Source: Tianweitania aestuarii (GTDB lineage: Bacteria > Pseudomonadota > Alphaproteobacteria > Rhizobiales > Rhizobiaceae). Taken from it: DNA of 64,000 bases. Location of the stretch: NCBI RefSeq assembly GCF_018457165.1, contig NZ_JAFMNX010000004.1, forward strand, positions 1-64,000, written 5' to 3'. A program made the position numbers and the translations under genes. Below the pieces are notes generated by a model, which did not search any database, had not been told where the DNA came from, and worked only from the letters and a program-made list of their open reading frames with translations. Positions 17,778 through 27,368 of this stretch are shown here, piece after piece (position 1 is the first letter of the stretch; each line of letters begins with the position of its first letter).

Positions 17778-18671
17778 ATGGATCGTCTCGATTGCATGCG
17801 CCTGTTTATTCGCGTCGTGGAGCGAGGCAGCTTCACCGCTGCCGCCGCCGATCTCGGCATTCCCCGCTCAACCGCGACGGAAGCCTTGAAGGGGCTGGAA
17901 GCGCATCTCGGTGCGCGCCTGCTCGATCGCACCACGCGGCATGTGGCGCCGACCATGGACGGTCAGGATTATTACCGCCGCTGCCTTTCCATTCTCGGCG
18001 ACCTGGATGAAGCAGAAAGCATGTTGCGCGATACCCAGCCGCGCGGTCTCCTGCGGGTGGATGCGCATGTGCTTATGACGCGCACCTTCCTGCTGCCGCG
18101 TTTGCCGGAGTTTCTCGACCGCTATCCGAAGATCGACTTGCATCTCGGTCAGGGTGACCGACGGGTCGACCTCGTGCGGGAGGGGGTGGACTGCGTGATC
18201 CGCTCCGGCGAACCCGGCAACAGCGGCATGATCGGCCGTCGTCTCGGCACGCTTGAGGAAGTCACGGTTGCGAGCCCGGACTATCTTGCCCGCCATGGAG
18301 TGCCGGACAGCCCGGATGCGCTCCAAGGTCATCAGGTGGTGGGCTTCGTGTCGTCGCGAACGGGAGAGGTGCTGCCGCTCGAATTGATGACCGGACAGAC
18401 CCTGCGGGAAATCCGCCTGCCGAGCCGCGTTTCTGTCAACAATTCCGACACGATGGCAGATCTTGCGCGCATGGGGTTCGGCCTGGTGCAAGCGCCGCGC
18501 TATCGCTTCGTGGACGATCTGGCGAGCGGAAGGCTGGTGGAGGTCCTGTCGGATCACCCGCCATCGCCCACGCCCTTGTTCGCGCTTTACCCGCAGAACC
18601 GGCAGCTCGCTCCGCGCTTGCGCGTGTTTCTCGACTGGCTGGTCACCGTGTTCAAGGAAGCCGATCTCTAG
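17778..18671 (+). CDS. LysR-family transcriptional regulator
   Basis: 297 residues. An N-terminal winged helix-turn-helix (FTAAAADLGIPRSTATEALKG region) is followed by a periplasmic-binding-protein-like effector domain, the standard LysR plan. It is of the subgroup often found beside SDR genes (starting MDRLDCMRLF). The start is the ATG at the family-typical N-terminus; open codons upstream lie in the promoter region. It is divergent from the SDR/tautomerase pair, which it likely regulates. It is convergent with the next LysR gene, 13 bases from its end. Confidence 0.88.
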   Translation: MDRLDCMRLFIRVVERGSFTAAAADLGIPRSTATEALKGLEAHLGARLLDRTTRHVAPTMDGQDYYRRCLSILGDLDEAESMLRDTQPRGLLRVDAHVLMTRTFLLPRLPEFLDRYPKIDLHLGQGDRRVDLVREGVDCVIRSGEPGNSGMIGRRLGTLEEVTVASPDYLARHGVPDSPDALQGHQVVGFVSSRTGEVLPLELMTGQTLREIRLPSRVSVNNSDTMADLARMGFGLVQAPRYRFVDDLASGRLVEVLSDHPPSPTPLFALYPQNRQLAPRLRVFLDWLVTVFKEADL

Positions 18672-18684
18672 GGTCGAGCGGACG

Positions 18685-19593
18685 TCATCGCTCCTGCGCC
18701 ACCTGATCCACGAAGGCGCGTAGCGGAGCGGGCATGAAGCGGCGCGAGAAATACAGGCGCGGGCCATCATAGCGCTGCCACCAGTCCTCCAGAACGGGCA
18801 CCAGCGTGTTATCCGCAAAATGGGGATGGAGCCAGTTGCGGAAGGTGTAAACGAGACCCTGGCCGCGTCTTGCCAAATCGATCGAAGCCATCGCGCCGGC
18901 CGTGTTGACGATCAGACGCGACGGCGGATCGACAAGCAGCGTTTCTTCGCCGTGCTCGAACTCCCATGCGCCCACGGCCGCGCCGCTGATCCTGATGCGA
19001 ATGCAGTCGTGCTGGAGAAGATCGCTCGGATGTTCAGGGGTGCCCCGGCGTTCGAGATAGGCAGGTGCGGCGGCCAGCGCCGCCTGCTGCCGGCGCGGAC
19101 CGATCGGAATGGCGATCATGTCTTGTTGCAGATGCTCGCCATAGCGGATGCCCGCGTCGCAATCGGCGGCGGTGATGTCCACCAGCCGATCTTCGACAAC
19201 CAGTTCGACGCGCACCTGCGGATGCGCTGCCATGTAGCGGTCGATGATGGGAGGCAGGATGTCGAACATCACGGCGCCCGGCACGTTGAGCCGCAACCGC
19301 CCGCGCACGGTGCTTTGCGAGCTCGAGGCCTCGTCGAGTGCCGCACGGGCTTCCGAAAGAAGCGGCGCGGTGCGGGTGGCAAGCGCGCGCCCGGCTTCGG
19401 TCAGCATGATGCTGCGCGTCGTGCGGCTGAACAGGGGAACGCCGAGCCGCACTTCCAGCCGGGTGATCGTTTCGCTGACGGTGGATGGCGATTGCCCAAG
19501 CCGCTTGGCGGCCGTGCGGAAGCCGTTGGCATCGGCAACCGCCAGAAACACCCGGAGATCATCAAGTGAAGGGGCATGATCATTGTTCGGCAT
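18685..19593 (-). CDS. LysR-family transcriptional regulator
   Basis: 302 residues with an N-terminal HTH (GFRTAAKRLGQSPSTVSETI) and a LysR substrate domain. The start ATG lies in the centre of a perfect 16-bp palindrome (19585-19600); a TTG 12 codons upstream is a weaker alternative. It is divergent from the aldo/keto reductase gene, 85 bases away, which is its probable target. Its effector is unknown. Confidence 0.87.
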   Translation of the reverse strand: MPNNDHAPSLDDLRVFLAVADANGFRTAAKRLGQSPSTVSETITRLEVRLGVPLFSRTTRSIMLTEAGRALATRTAPLLSEARAALDEASSSQSTVRGRLRLNVPGAVMFDILPPIIDRYMAAHPQVRVELVVEDRLVDITAADCDAGIRYGEHLQQDMIAIPIGPRRQQAALAAAPAYLERRGTPEHPSDLLQHDCIRIRISGAAVGAWEFEHGEETLLVDPPSRLIVNTAGAMASIDLARRGQGLVYTFRNWLHPHFADNTLVPVLEDWWQRYDGPRLYFSRRFMPAPLRAFVDQVAQER

Positions 19594-19600
19594 GCCGAAC
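19585..19600. promoter_or_regulatory. Perfect 16-bp palindrome over the lysR start codon
   Basis: GTTCGGCATGCCGAAC is fully self-complementary. Its centre coincides with the start codon of the minus-strand LysR gene, and it lies about 80 bases upstream of the divergent aldo/keto reductase. A regulator bound here would block its own translation start or transcription; an autoregulatory operator is the simple reading. Confidence 0.45.
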
Positions 19601-19678
19601 AGGCTATTCGCCGCAGCCCCAATTATCAATGCTCATCCGATCAGCCATCTTCGGGTCACACCAACAAGGACGAGCACC

Positions 19679-20554
19679 ATGACCGACACCACCATCAACG
19701 CAGCGGCTGCAGGCCGCTTCACCTTTCCCGGCACATCGATTTCCGTGAACCGCATGGGCTTCGGCGCCATGCAACTTGCCGGCCCGCATGTGTTCGGCGA
19801 GCCCAAGGACCCTGAAGAAGCCAAGGCGGTGCTACGCGAAGCGCTGGATCTCGGCATCGATCACATCGACACCAGCGACTTCTACGGCCCCCATGTCACG
19901 AACCGGCTGATCCGCGAAACACTGTATCCTTATCCCGCCGATCTGACGCTGGTGACGAAGATCGGCGCCTGGCGCAACGACAACGCGGAATGGATCCTCG
20001 AACGCGATGCCGACTTCCTGCGCAAATCCGTGGAGGACAATCTCGATCGGCTCGGTTTGGAGCAGATGGAGATCGTTAATCTGCGCATGGAAGGGCCGGA
20101 CAATGACATCGTCGCACCGATGCAGGCCATGCGGCGGATGCAGGAAGAAGGGCTGATCGCGCATATCGGCATCAGCACGGTGGATGCCATGCAGCTGCAA
20201 ACGGCACGCGATATCGCGCCGATCGTTTGCGTGCAGAACCTTTACAACCTCGTGCATCGTGCAGACGATGCGATGATCGACGATCTGGCTGAAGCCGGCA
20301 TTGCTTTTGTGCCGTATTTCCCGCTTGGCGGCTTCTCGCCCTTGCAGGCGGATGGTTTGAGCAAGGTGGCCGCCGATCTCGCGCAAACGCCGCAGGCCGT
20401 GGCACTCGCATGGCTTTTGCAGCGCAGCCCGAACATCCTGGTTATTCCCGGCACATCGAAGCGCGCGCATCTGCGCAGCAATGTTGCCGCCGCCGGCTTG
20501 AAGCTCGAGGCTGATCATCTGCAGCAGCTGAATGCGCTGAACCAGGCGAGCTGA
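19679..20554 (+). CDS. Aldo/keto reductase
   Basis: 291 residues of the AKR fold. The expected catalytic residues are present: Asp and Tyr in DTSDFYG and Lys in LVTKIGAW; the C-terminal PGTSKRAHL region binds NADP. It reduces aldehydes or ketones with NADPH; the natural substrate is not evident. The ATG is preceded by AAGGA; upstream codons overlap the divergent LysR promoter. An MFS transporter follows 132 bases later on the same strand. Confidence 0.9.
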   Translation: MTDTTINAAAAGRFTFPGTSISVNRMGFGAMQLAGPHVFGEPKDPEEAKAVLREALDLGIDHIDTSDFYGPHVTNRLIRETLYPYPADLTLVTKIGAWRNDNAEWILERDADFLRKSVEDNLDRLGLEQMEIVNLRMEGPDNDIVAPMQAMRRMQEEGLIAHIGISTVDAMQLQTARDIAPIVCVQNLYNLVHRADDAMIDDLAEAGIAFVPYFPLGGFSPLQADGLSKVAADLAQTPQAVALAWLLQRSPNILVIPGTSKRAHLRSNVAAAGLKLEADHLQQLNALNQAS

Positions 20555-20686
20555 ACCGGTGTTCTTGCCGCTGCGCCTCCGCGCCATCGGATTCGACATG
20601 AAAGGCCGAAGGCTTTAGCGGTACATCAGAGATCGCGCATCCGGGGATTGTTGGTGCGCGATCATCATCTGGGGTGAGGGCAGATC

Positions 20687-21997
20687 ATGAAGACCACGGT
20701 CGAGGATATCCTCGCGCAGGCCGGTGCAGGGGCTTTCCAGCGCCGGCTGCTCGCGGTGTTCGGTTTCGTTTGGGCGGCCGACGCCATGCAGGTTCTGGCG
20801 GTTGGCTTCACCGCAGCCTCGATTGCTGCGACCTTCGGCCTGACGGTTCCCCAAGCGCTGCAAACCGGCACCCTGTTTTTCCTCGGGATGCTGATCGGCG
20901 CCAGCCTGTTCGGCAAGCTTGCTGATCGATATGGCCGTCGCCGGGTGTTGCTGATCACGGTCGGCTGCGACGCAGTCTTCGGCCTTTTATCCGTGTTTGC
21001 GCCGTCCTTCGGAGTGCTGCTGGTGCTGCGCTTCCTGACGGGCGCTGCCGTTGGCGGCACCCTGCCGGTGGATTACGCGATGATGGCCGAGTTTCTGCCG
21101 GCCAGAAACCGGGGTCGCTGGCTGGTAATGCTGGAAGGCTTTTGGGCGATCGGCACGGTGATCGTCGCACTCACCGCCTGGGCGGCGAGCGTGTATGGCG
21201 TGGCCGATGCCTGGCGCTGGATCTTCGCTGTCACCGCACTGCCGGCCCTGATCGGAGTGTTCCTGCGCTGGTGGGTGCCGGAATCGCCGATGTATCTCAT
21301 CAAGACCGGCCGCGTGGCGGAAGCCAAGACGGTGCTGGATCAGGTGCTTTTGTCCAACGGCAAGCCGCCACTTCCAGCAGACAGCGTGCTCGAAGCGCCG
21401 ATCAGCCATAAGGGCGAGGGCATCTTTTCGGGTCCGATGCGGCGCCGCAGCATCGCGATGCTGCTGGTGTGGTTCTTTGTTTCGATCTCCTATTACGGCA
21501 TCTTCACCTGGATGCCGGCGCGCCTTGCCGGCGAGGGCTTCGGCTTCGTGCGCGGCTACGGCTTCCTGGTGATCGTCGCGCTGGCGCAGATCCCCGGTTA
21601 CGCGCTGGCGGCCTATGGCGTGGAAGCCTGGGGCCGCAAGCCGACGTTGGTGGGCTTTCTTCTGTTAAGCGCGCTGGCCTGTTTCCTGTTCGTGTTTGCC
21701 GGCAGTGCCACGATGATCGCCGCTGCGCTTCTGATCATGAGCTTTGCCCTGCTCGGCACATGGGGCGCATTGTATGCCTTCACGCCCGAGCTTTATCCCA
21801 CCGAAAGCCGCGCGACCGGCATGGGTGCGGCTAGTGCCATGGCGCGTTTCGGCGGCTTGCTCGCGCCATCCTTGATGACGATCGTGATCGCGCAAAGCTT
21901 CAACGGCGCCATTGCACTGTTTGCCGTGTTCCTGCTGATGGGCGCCGTGACGGCCAGCCTGATCAACCACGAAACGCGCCAGAAGCCGCTGACTTGA
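20687..21997 (+). CDS. MFS transporter (12 TM, organic acid/sugar porter-like)
   Basis: 436 residues with twelve predicted helices. The MFS loop motif GKLADRYGRRRV follows helix 2, and a related PESPMYLIKTGR stretch follows helix 6, as in the AAHS/SV2-like groups that carry aromatic or organic acids. It probably imports or exports a small organic acid by proton symport, but the substrate is not fixed by sequence. GGGGTGAGGG sits upstream of the ATG. It stands after the aldo/keto reductase and before an esterase. Confidence 0.85.
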   Translation: MKTTVEDILAQAGAGAFQRRLLAVFGFVWAADAMQVLAVGFTAASIAATFGLTVPQALQTGTLFFLGMLIGASLFGKLADRYGRRRVLLITVGCDAVFGLLSVFAPSFGVLLVLRFLTGAAVGGTLPVDYAMMAEFLPARNRGRWLVMLEGFWAIGTVIVALTAWAASVYGVADAWRWIFAVTALPALIGVFLRWWVPESPMYLIKTGRVAEAKTVLDQVLLSNGKPPLPADSVLEAPISHKGEGIFSGPMRRRSIAMLLVWFFVSISYYGIFTWMPARLAGEGFGFVRGYGFLVIVALAQIPGYALAAYGVEAWGRKPTLVGFLLLSALACFLFVFAGSATMIAAALLIMSFALLGTWGALYAFTPELYPTESRATGMGAASAMARFGGLLAPSLMTIVIAQSFNGAIALFAVFLLMGAVTASLINHETRQKPLT

Positions 21998-22154
21998 TCG
22001 GCGGGGTTGTCAAACGCTGCTGCGGGTCGAATGCGAACTCTGCAAAAGATGGTGCGTGAATTGAACATCGCGCAGGGCTTGATGCTTCTAGTCTGACGAC
22101 GGACGATTTGTTCGCTGGTGTTTCAAGAGATGCTAAGCTCGGAAAGGGTTGGAA

Positions 22155-23114
22155 TTGACGGATTATTCGCAGCTGATCGACGCGCAGACATGGGCCTTTA
22201 TTGACCAGACCAACGCGTATTATCCGCCGGACACTGTGGATTACACCGTTGAACAACAAAGGCAGATCTATGATCGGATGTGCCGTGCCTTCTCCGCAGG
22301 CTATCCAACCGGCGTGAGTGCGAGCACCGACCGGATCGCAGCATCCGGGCCCGAGCGGCAGATCCCGATCCGCATCTACAAGCGGGATGAGGAAAACACC
22401 GGCGTGCGCGTTCTTTATTTCCACGGCGGCGGGTTCATTCTCGGCGGTCTGGAAAGCCATGACGATGTTTGCGCCGACATCTGTGCGGCCACCGGCTACG
22501 AGGTGGTGTCGATCGATTATCGCCTGGCGCCGGAGCACCTTTATCCGGCATCGCACGAGGATGGTTATGCGGCGTTCGAATGCGCGGTGGCAGACGATGA
22601 TCGCCCGATCCTGCTATGCGGCGATTCTGCTGGCGGCAACATCGCGGCAGCCGTTGCCGGGCGCTTCCGGCATCATCCGCGCGCGCCGATCGGTCAGGTC
22701 CTGATTTATCCCGGTCTGGGCGGCGATCCGACACGCGGATCCTACGTCACCCATGCCGACGCGCCGATGCTGACCACGCGCGACATGGCGTTCTACCAGA
22801 CGGTGCGCACCGGCGGAGCGGATGTGTCTGGTGACGCGGCCTTTGCACCCTTGCGCGACAAAGACTTCTCCGACCTGCCGCCGACGGTCCTGATCACCGC
22901 GCAATGCGATCCACTGTCATCGGACGGCGAAGCCTATCGCGACAAGATCACCGCCGCTGGCGGCAAGGCGATGTGGCGGGAAGAAGCGGGTCTGGTGCAC
23001 GGCTATCTGCGCGCCCGCAACACGGTGGACCGGGCGAAGGAAAGCTTCGAGCGCATCGTGACGGCGATCCGCGTGCTCGGACAAAAGGACTGGCCGCTGC
23101 CTTTCGAAGGCTGA
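22155..23114 (+). CDS. Alpha/beta hydrolase (HSL-type esterase)
   Basis: About 319 residues starting at TTG (GGAAAGGG upstream); a second TTG lies two codons earlier and no ATG fits. It has the hormone-sensitive-lipase family oxyanion motif HGGG near residue 90, the nucleophile in GDSAGG (Ser near 158), an Asp in QCDPLSSDG and a His in GLVHGYLR. Such enzymes hydrolyse short acyl esters in the cytoplasm. It is convergent with the following reductase gene. Confidence 0.87.
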   Translation: MTDYSQLIDAQTWAFIDQTNAYYPPDTVDYTVEQQRQIYDRMCRAFSAGYPTGVSASTDRIAASGPERQIPIRIYKRDEENTGVRVLYFHGGGFILGGLESHDDVCADICAATGYEVVSIDYRLAPEHLYPASHEDGYAAFECAVADDDRPILLCGDSAGGNIAAAVAGRFRHHPRAPIGQVLIYPGLGGDPTRGSYVTHADAPMLTTRDMAFYQTVRTGGADVSGDAAFAPLRDKDFSDLPPTVLITAQCDPLSSDGEAYRDKITAAGGKAMWREEAGLVHGYLRARNTVDRAKESFERIVTAIRVLGQKDWPLPFEG

Positions 23115-23223
23115 TAAGAAGCGGTCAGTGAAGCGGACGTGCGGCGCGGGACCGCCTGTTGGTCCATGATCTGGAACCAGGCGATCCCGTGCCGCTTTTC
23201 TTCACCCTTCAGGACGCGCTCCC

Positions 23224-24282
23224 TTACGGGATCAGACGCTCGGCACGCAGGCGTTCAAACAGGTCGGAGAACGAGTCTTCGGTGGGTTGATACGCATCGA
23301 AGCCGAGCCGGCGGCTCTTGGACATGTCGGTCATCACCTCGATCGGGCGACCAAGATCGGCGTCGGTGTGCCAGGGCGAGGCCAGGCGGTCGAGATCGGG
23401 CTCAACAAGGCCGTGCTGCTCGGCGATCTTGCGCCACACCGGCGCGTCATCCTTCATCTGCGTTTCAAGCGGCAGAACTTCGCCGTCGAACGGCGCGGCT
23501 TCCAGCCCGAACCACTGGGCGATCCGCTCCCACATCCAGTTCCAGCGAAACACGTCGCCGTTGACGATGTTGAAGGCCTGGTTCGCCGCTGCAGGCGTGG
23601 TTGCAGCCCACAGGAGCTGGCGAGCCAGCTGGCGGGCATCCGTCATGTCGGTGAGGCCGTTCCATTGCGCCGCCGATCCAGGGAAGCGGAATGGTCGGCC
23701 AAGCTCACGGCAAAGCGTGGCATAAACGGCAAGCGTCGTGCCCATGTTCATCGCGTTGCCTACGGCCCTGCCGATCACCGTATGCGGCCGGTGGACGCTC
23801 CAGGTGAAGCCATCGCGCTCGGCGGCGGCGAAAAGCTCGTCTTCCTGCGCATAATAGAAGTTGGCGACGTCGAGGCGGCCTTGTTCCTCGCGAAACGGTG
23901 TTTGCGGCAGCGTTCCCTTTCCGTAGGCTTCAAACGGTCCGAGATAGTGCTTGAGGCCGGTGACCAGCGCCACGTGACGCACGCTTTTCGATCGCAAGCC
24001 ATCGAGAAGATTGCGGACCATGGCCGAATTGACGCGGATGTTTTCCGCTTCGCTGTCTTGCCGCAGCCATGTCGTGATGAAGACGACTTCGGGATCGAGA
24101 TCCTTGAGGGCGGCAGCCGTATCGGCTGCGTCGGTGAGATCGGCCTTGACGGGGTGAACGCCGGGCGCGTCGACCGGGCGGCGGGCGAGACCATGCACCG
24201 TCCATTGATGCGCGTTGAGCAGCGTGGCTGTTGCGCTTCCGCTGATGCCGCTTGCGCCTACCACGAGAGCTGATTTTGCCAT
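23224..24282 (-). CDS. PRISE-type SDR reductase (progesterone 5-beta-reductase/iridoid synthase-like)
   Basis: 352 residues. The Rossmann motif VVGASGISG is at the N-terminus. Conserved lysine and tyrosine of the PRISE group are seen in TGLKHYLGPF and NFYYAQED, followed by the W-S-V-H-R-P stretch typical of these enone 1,4-reductases. They reduce activated C=C bonds with NADPH. The start is supported by AAGGAG; 66 upstream codons are open but overlap the divergent promoter. The divergent HxlR-type gene, 97 bases away, is the likely regulator. Confidence 0.85.
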   Translation of the reverse strand: MAKSALVVGASGISGSATATLLNAHQWTVHGLARRPVDAPGVHPVKADLTDAADTAAALKDLDPEVVFITTWLRQDSEAENIRVNSAMVRNLLDGLRSKSVRHVALVTGLKHYLGPFEAYGKGTLPQTPFREEQGRLDVANFYYAQEDELFAAAERDGFTWSVHRPHTVIGRAVGNAMNMGTTLAVYATLCRELGRPFRFPGSAAQWNGLTDMTDARQLARQLLWAATTPAAANQAFNIVNGDVFRWNWMWERIAQWFGLEAAPFDGEVLPLETQMKDDAPVWRKIAEQHGLVEPDLDRLASPWHTDADLGRPIEVMTDMSKSRRLGFDAYQPTEDSFSDLFERLRAERLIP

Positions 24283-24379
24283 GCTGAAACTCCTTGCTTG
24301 TGTTGGATAAGCTAAGGAGGGGCTGGACGGCCTTCCAGAAGGAACCAAATTGGGACCTAGGCACCAAGAGGTTTCCATC

Positions 24380-24760
24380 ATGCAACCAGGATCATCCGAA
24401 GAGCAATGGCGCGAGGACTGCGCGCCAAGGCGCGTCCTTGAGCTCTTTGCGACCAAATGGACAAGCATGGTCCTGCACACGCTTCATGCGCGTCATGAGG
24501 GCCGGGCGCGGACCGGCGTTCTTCTGCGCAACCTTCCGGGGATTTCGAAAAAGATGCTGACGCAGACGCTGCGGGAGCTGGAACAAAGCGGTCTTCTCAC
24601 CCGGCACGTTCAAGGCACTGTGCCACCGGCGGTCGAGTATCGCCTGACGGAGCTTGGTCTGCGCTTCGTTGAACCCGTGGAAATGCTTTACGACTGGGGC
24701 CGGCGCAACCCCGACGCGCTCGATCAGCTCGGCGTCCGGGCGACTTCACGGCGCAAGTAG
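24380..24760 (+). CDS. HxlR-family transcriptional regulator
   Basis: 126 residues with the winged helix-turn-helix of HxlR proteins (FATKWTSMVLHTL, then GISKKMLTQTLRELEQSGLL and a wing ending VEYRLTELG). These usually sense reactive electrophiles or aldehydes and control an adjacent divergent oxidoreductase, here the PRISE-type reductase. The ATG at 24380 is preferred over an in-frame TTG ten codons earlier. Confidence 0.9.
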   Translation: MQPGSSEEQWREDCAPRRVLELFATKWTSMVLHTLHARHEGRARTGVLLRNLPGISKKMLTQTLRELEQSGLLTRHVQGTVPPAVEYRLTELGLRFVEPVEMLYDWGRRNPDALDQLGVRATSRRK

Positions 24761-24832
24761 GCGACGAAGATAGAAGGGCTGTTTGGGCGAGGCGGATGAC
24801 ACACAGATCTGCCGTGAATGGCTTGATGAAAA

Positions 24833-25627
24833 TCAGGTGTGCGTGGGCAATGTCATGACTGCGCCGTCTTGCAGGAGAAACGACGAGACGACCGATGGCA
24901 GTGCACCGGAAGTGGTCGGGTAAATGCCGCACGTTTTAAGCAAGGCGCGCTTGTCTGTTTGCATGCCGCGATATCGCCAGATCGTACGCGTGGCGTAAGG
25001 AAGATTGTCGTTGCGCCAGGATAATCCCATGGTCAGGCCGCGCAGGAATTGCCGCTGGTGAACCTCAAACGGCAGAAGGATCGTTTGTCCAAAGGTCGGT
25101 GCTTCGCCCCGTGTTACCTCGGTTATGAAAATGCGATTGCGCTGGAAGGCGACCAGTCCGGCATAACGCGAACGCTGCCGAATACCGCTTTCCAGATCGT
25201 CGATCCTTTCCAGCGATGTGACGAGCACCTGGCCCTGGCTTTCGCGTAGATGGGCACACGAACATACCACGTGGTCGGGCCAGGATAATGAAATGTGCCA
25301 GGTCTGATAAAAGCCGAGATAAGGCTGCAGCGCTCCTGCGTTCCCCGAAAACGCGTCGGCCCAGGGGCCGTCCATGACTTTCGGGCGTTTTGCTTCCTTC
25401 AGTTTGGCTCGAAAGACTGGCGGAGTGCGGTGGAAGTCTGCCGGTTCCAAGCCGAACGCGGCCGCAATCCGCAGCTGATTATGCGCTGAAGGCTGGCAGT
25501 TGCCGTTGATATAGCGGTTAAACTGCTGCCGATTGATGCCAATCTTGCGGCACAGATCGGAAATCGATGTCCAAGTGCTGCAAGCCAGCCTCAGGTTGGA
25601 AAAGAAATGAAGGTCATCCTCACGCAT
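24833..25627 (-). CDS. Helix-turn-helix transcriptional regulator with C-terminal sensor region
   Basis: 264 residues. An XRE-like HTH occupies about residues 18-58 (LCRKIGINRQQFNRYINGN). The remaining 200 residues resemble no domain I can name, but the architecture is that of DNA-binding plus ligand-sensing proteins. It is divergent from the family-5 solute-binding protein gene, 99 bases away, and is the natural candidate to control that gene and the CocE hydrolase. Confidence 0.8.
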   Translation of the reverse strand: MREDDLHFFSNLRLACSTWTSISDLCRKIGINRQQFNRYINGNCQPSAHNQLRIAAAFGLEPADFHRTPPVFRAKLKEAKRPKVMDGPWADAFSGNAGALQPYLGFYQTWHISLSWPDHVVCSCAHLRESQGQVLVTSLERIDDLESGIRQRSRYAGLVAFQRNRIFITEVTRGEAPTFGQTILLPFEVHQRQFLRGLTMGLSWRNDNLPYATRTIWRYRGMQTDKRALLKTCGIYPTTSGALPSVVSSFLLQDGAVMTLPTHT

Positions 25628-25726
25628 GATTGCAGCGTAAACCCGCTTAAATGCGCGTCAAGCCGCGAAATTGTGCTGCGCTGATCCCGGGTCATTATTC
25701 CCACAATCAAAAGCAGTGGGGATCCG

Positions 25727-27292
25727 ATGAACGAGTTACTGAAAACTTTGAGTGTCAGCCGTCGCGGCTTTCTGCAGGGAGGTGCGATGCTCGGCCTTTC
25801 GGCTTCAACAGGGGTCTGGAGCGCCGGATCTGCAATGGCGCAGGAGCCCAAGCGCGGCGGCACTCTTCGTATGGGCTTGGCCGGCGGCGCTTCCGCTGAC
25901 ACGCTCGACCCTGCACTTGCGTCGGCAAGCGTGCTGTTCGTTATGGCTCATTGCTGGGGCGATACGCTTGTCGAGTCGCATCCGGAAACCGGCGCCGCAC
26001 TGCCCTCACTCGCCGAGTCCTGGACGCCTTCGCCGGATGCAAAAGAGTGGACCTTTAAGATTCGCTCGGGCGTTAGCTTTCATGATGGCAAGCAGATGAC
26101 GCCTGCCGACGTGGTCGCAACCCTGCGCCGGCACACGGACGAAAACTCCCAATCTGGCGCTTTGGGTCTGCTCGCCGGCATCCAGACGATCGAAGAACGT
26201 GGCGGTGATGTCGTCATCACCCTGGCTGAAGGCAATGCCGATCTTCCCCTGGTTCTGACGGACTACCACCTCCAAATTCAGCCGAATGGCGGCAGGGATG
26301 ATCCCAATGCGGCGATCGGCACGGGACCCTTCAAGCTGGTCAACTTCGAACCGGGCATCCGTGCCGTTTTCGAACGCAATACAGACGATTGGCGCGATGA
26401 TCGCGGCTTCGTGGACGGCGTCGAGATCATCGTGATGAATGACTCAACCGCGCGTATCAGCGCCTTGAGCGCCGGTCAGGTCGATTTCATCAACACGATC
26501 GAACCCAAAGTGGTGCCGCTGCTGTCGCGAGCTCCCAATGTCGAAATACTGAGAAGCTCGGGAAAAGGTTTCTATTCTTTCCTGATGCATTGCGACACCG
26601 CTCCTTTCGACAACGACGATCTGCGGCTCGCCTTAAAATACGCAATCGATCGCGAGGCCATCCTGACCCAGGCGATCGGTGGCTTCGGCACGATCGGCAA
26701 CGATTATCCCGTCAACAGCAACTATGCGCTGGCGCCGACCGACATCGAACAGCGCGTGTACGATCCCGATAAGGCTGCTTTCCATTTCAAGAAGTCCGGT
26801 CATGACGGTCCGATCCTGCTTCGAACTTCCGAAGCAGCGTTCCCCGGTGCCGTTGAAGCCGCGCAGGTCTTTCAGCAAAGTGCAGCCAAAGCCGGCATCC
26901 AACTCGAAGTGCAGCGGGATCCGAACGACGGCTATTGGACCGAAGTTTGGAACGTGCAGCCATTCTGCGCTTCTTATTGGGGCGGACGTCCAACCCAGGA
27001 TGGGCGGTATTCCACGTCCTACGTTTCCGGCGCGGAATGGAACGACACCCGCTTCAAGCGGCCGGAATTCGATGCCATGGCAGCAAAAGCGCGCGGGGAA
27101 CTCGATGAAGCCAAGCGGCGCGCCCTGTACCACGACATGGCGATCATGGTGAGAGACGAGGGCGGTTTGATCCTGCCTGTCTTCAACGACTACGTGAATG
27201 CTGCCCGCAAGACGCTGAAGGGCTTCGTCCACGACATCGGCAACGATCTGTCGAATGGCCGCGTCGCAAGCCGCGTTTGGCTCGACGCCTGA
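25727..27292 (+). CDS. ABC transporter substrate-binding protein, family 5 (peptide/opine type)
   Basis: 521 residues with a Tat-type leader (SRRGFLQGG, hydrophobic stretch, SAMAQ) and the SBP_bac_5 pattern seen in DppA/OppA-like proteins (WTFKIRSGVSFHDGK, then NDDLRLALKYAIDRE). It would bind a peptide or similar solute in the periplasm. No permease or ATPase genes are adjacent, so it is an orphan. It is closely similar along its length to the protein at 35115-36704. A strong terminator follows, then a hydrolase gene. Confidence 0.9.
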   Translation: MNELLKTLSVSRRGFLQGGAMLGLSASTGVWSAGSAMAQEPKRGGTLRMGLAGGASADTLDPALASASVLFVMAHCWGDTLVESHPETGAALPSLAESWTPSPDAKEWTFKIRSGVSFHDGKQMTPADVVATLRRHTDENSQSGALGLLAGIQTIEERGGDVVITLAEGNADLPLVLTDYHLQIQPNGGRDDPNAAIGTGPFKLVNFEPGIRAVFERNTDDWRDDRGFVDGVEIIVMNDSTARISALSAGQVDFINTIEPKVVPLLSRAPNVEILRSSGKGFYSFLMHCDTAPFDNDDLRLALKYAIDREAILTQAIGGFGTIGNDYPVNSNYALAPTDIEQRVYDPDKAAFHFKKSGHDGPILLRTSEAAFPGAVEAAQVFQQSAAKAGIQLEVQRDPNDGYWTEVWNVQPFCASYWGGRPTQDGRYSTSYVSGAEWNDTRFKRPEFDAMAAKARGELDEAKRRALYHDMAIMVRDEGGLILPVFNDYVNAARKTLKGFVHDIGNDLSNGRVASRVWLDA

Positions 27293-27308
27293 GCTCATGC
27301 CGTAAAAT

Positions 27309-27343
27309 GCCGATCGCCGCTTGAGGGCGATCGGCTTTCTTTT
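27309..27343 (+). terminator. Rho-independent terminator
   Basis: A perfect 10-bp stem (GCCGATCGCC/GGCGATCGGC), 7-base loop and a following TTTCTTTT run, starting 16 bases after the binding-protein stop. Confidence 0.85.
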
Positions 27344-27368
27344 GACCTTACATGCCTGATGAGACTTC

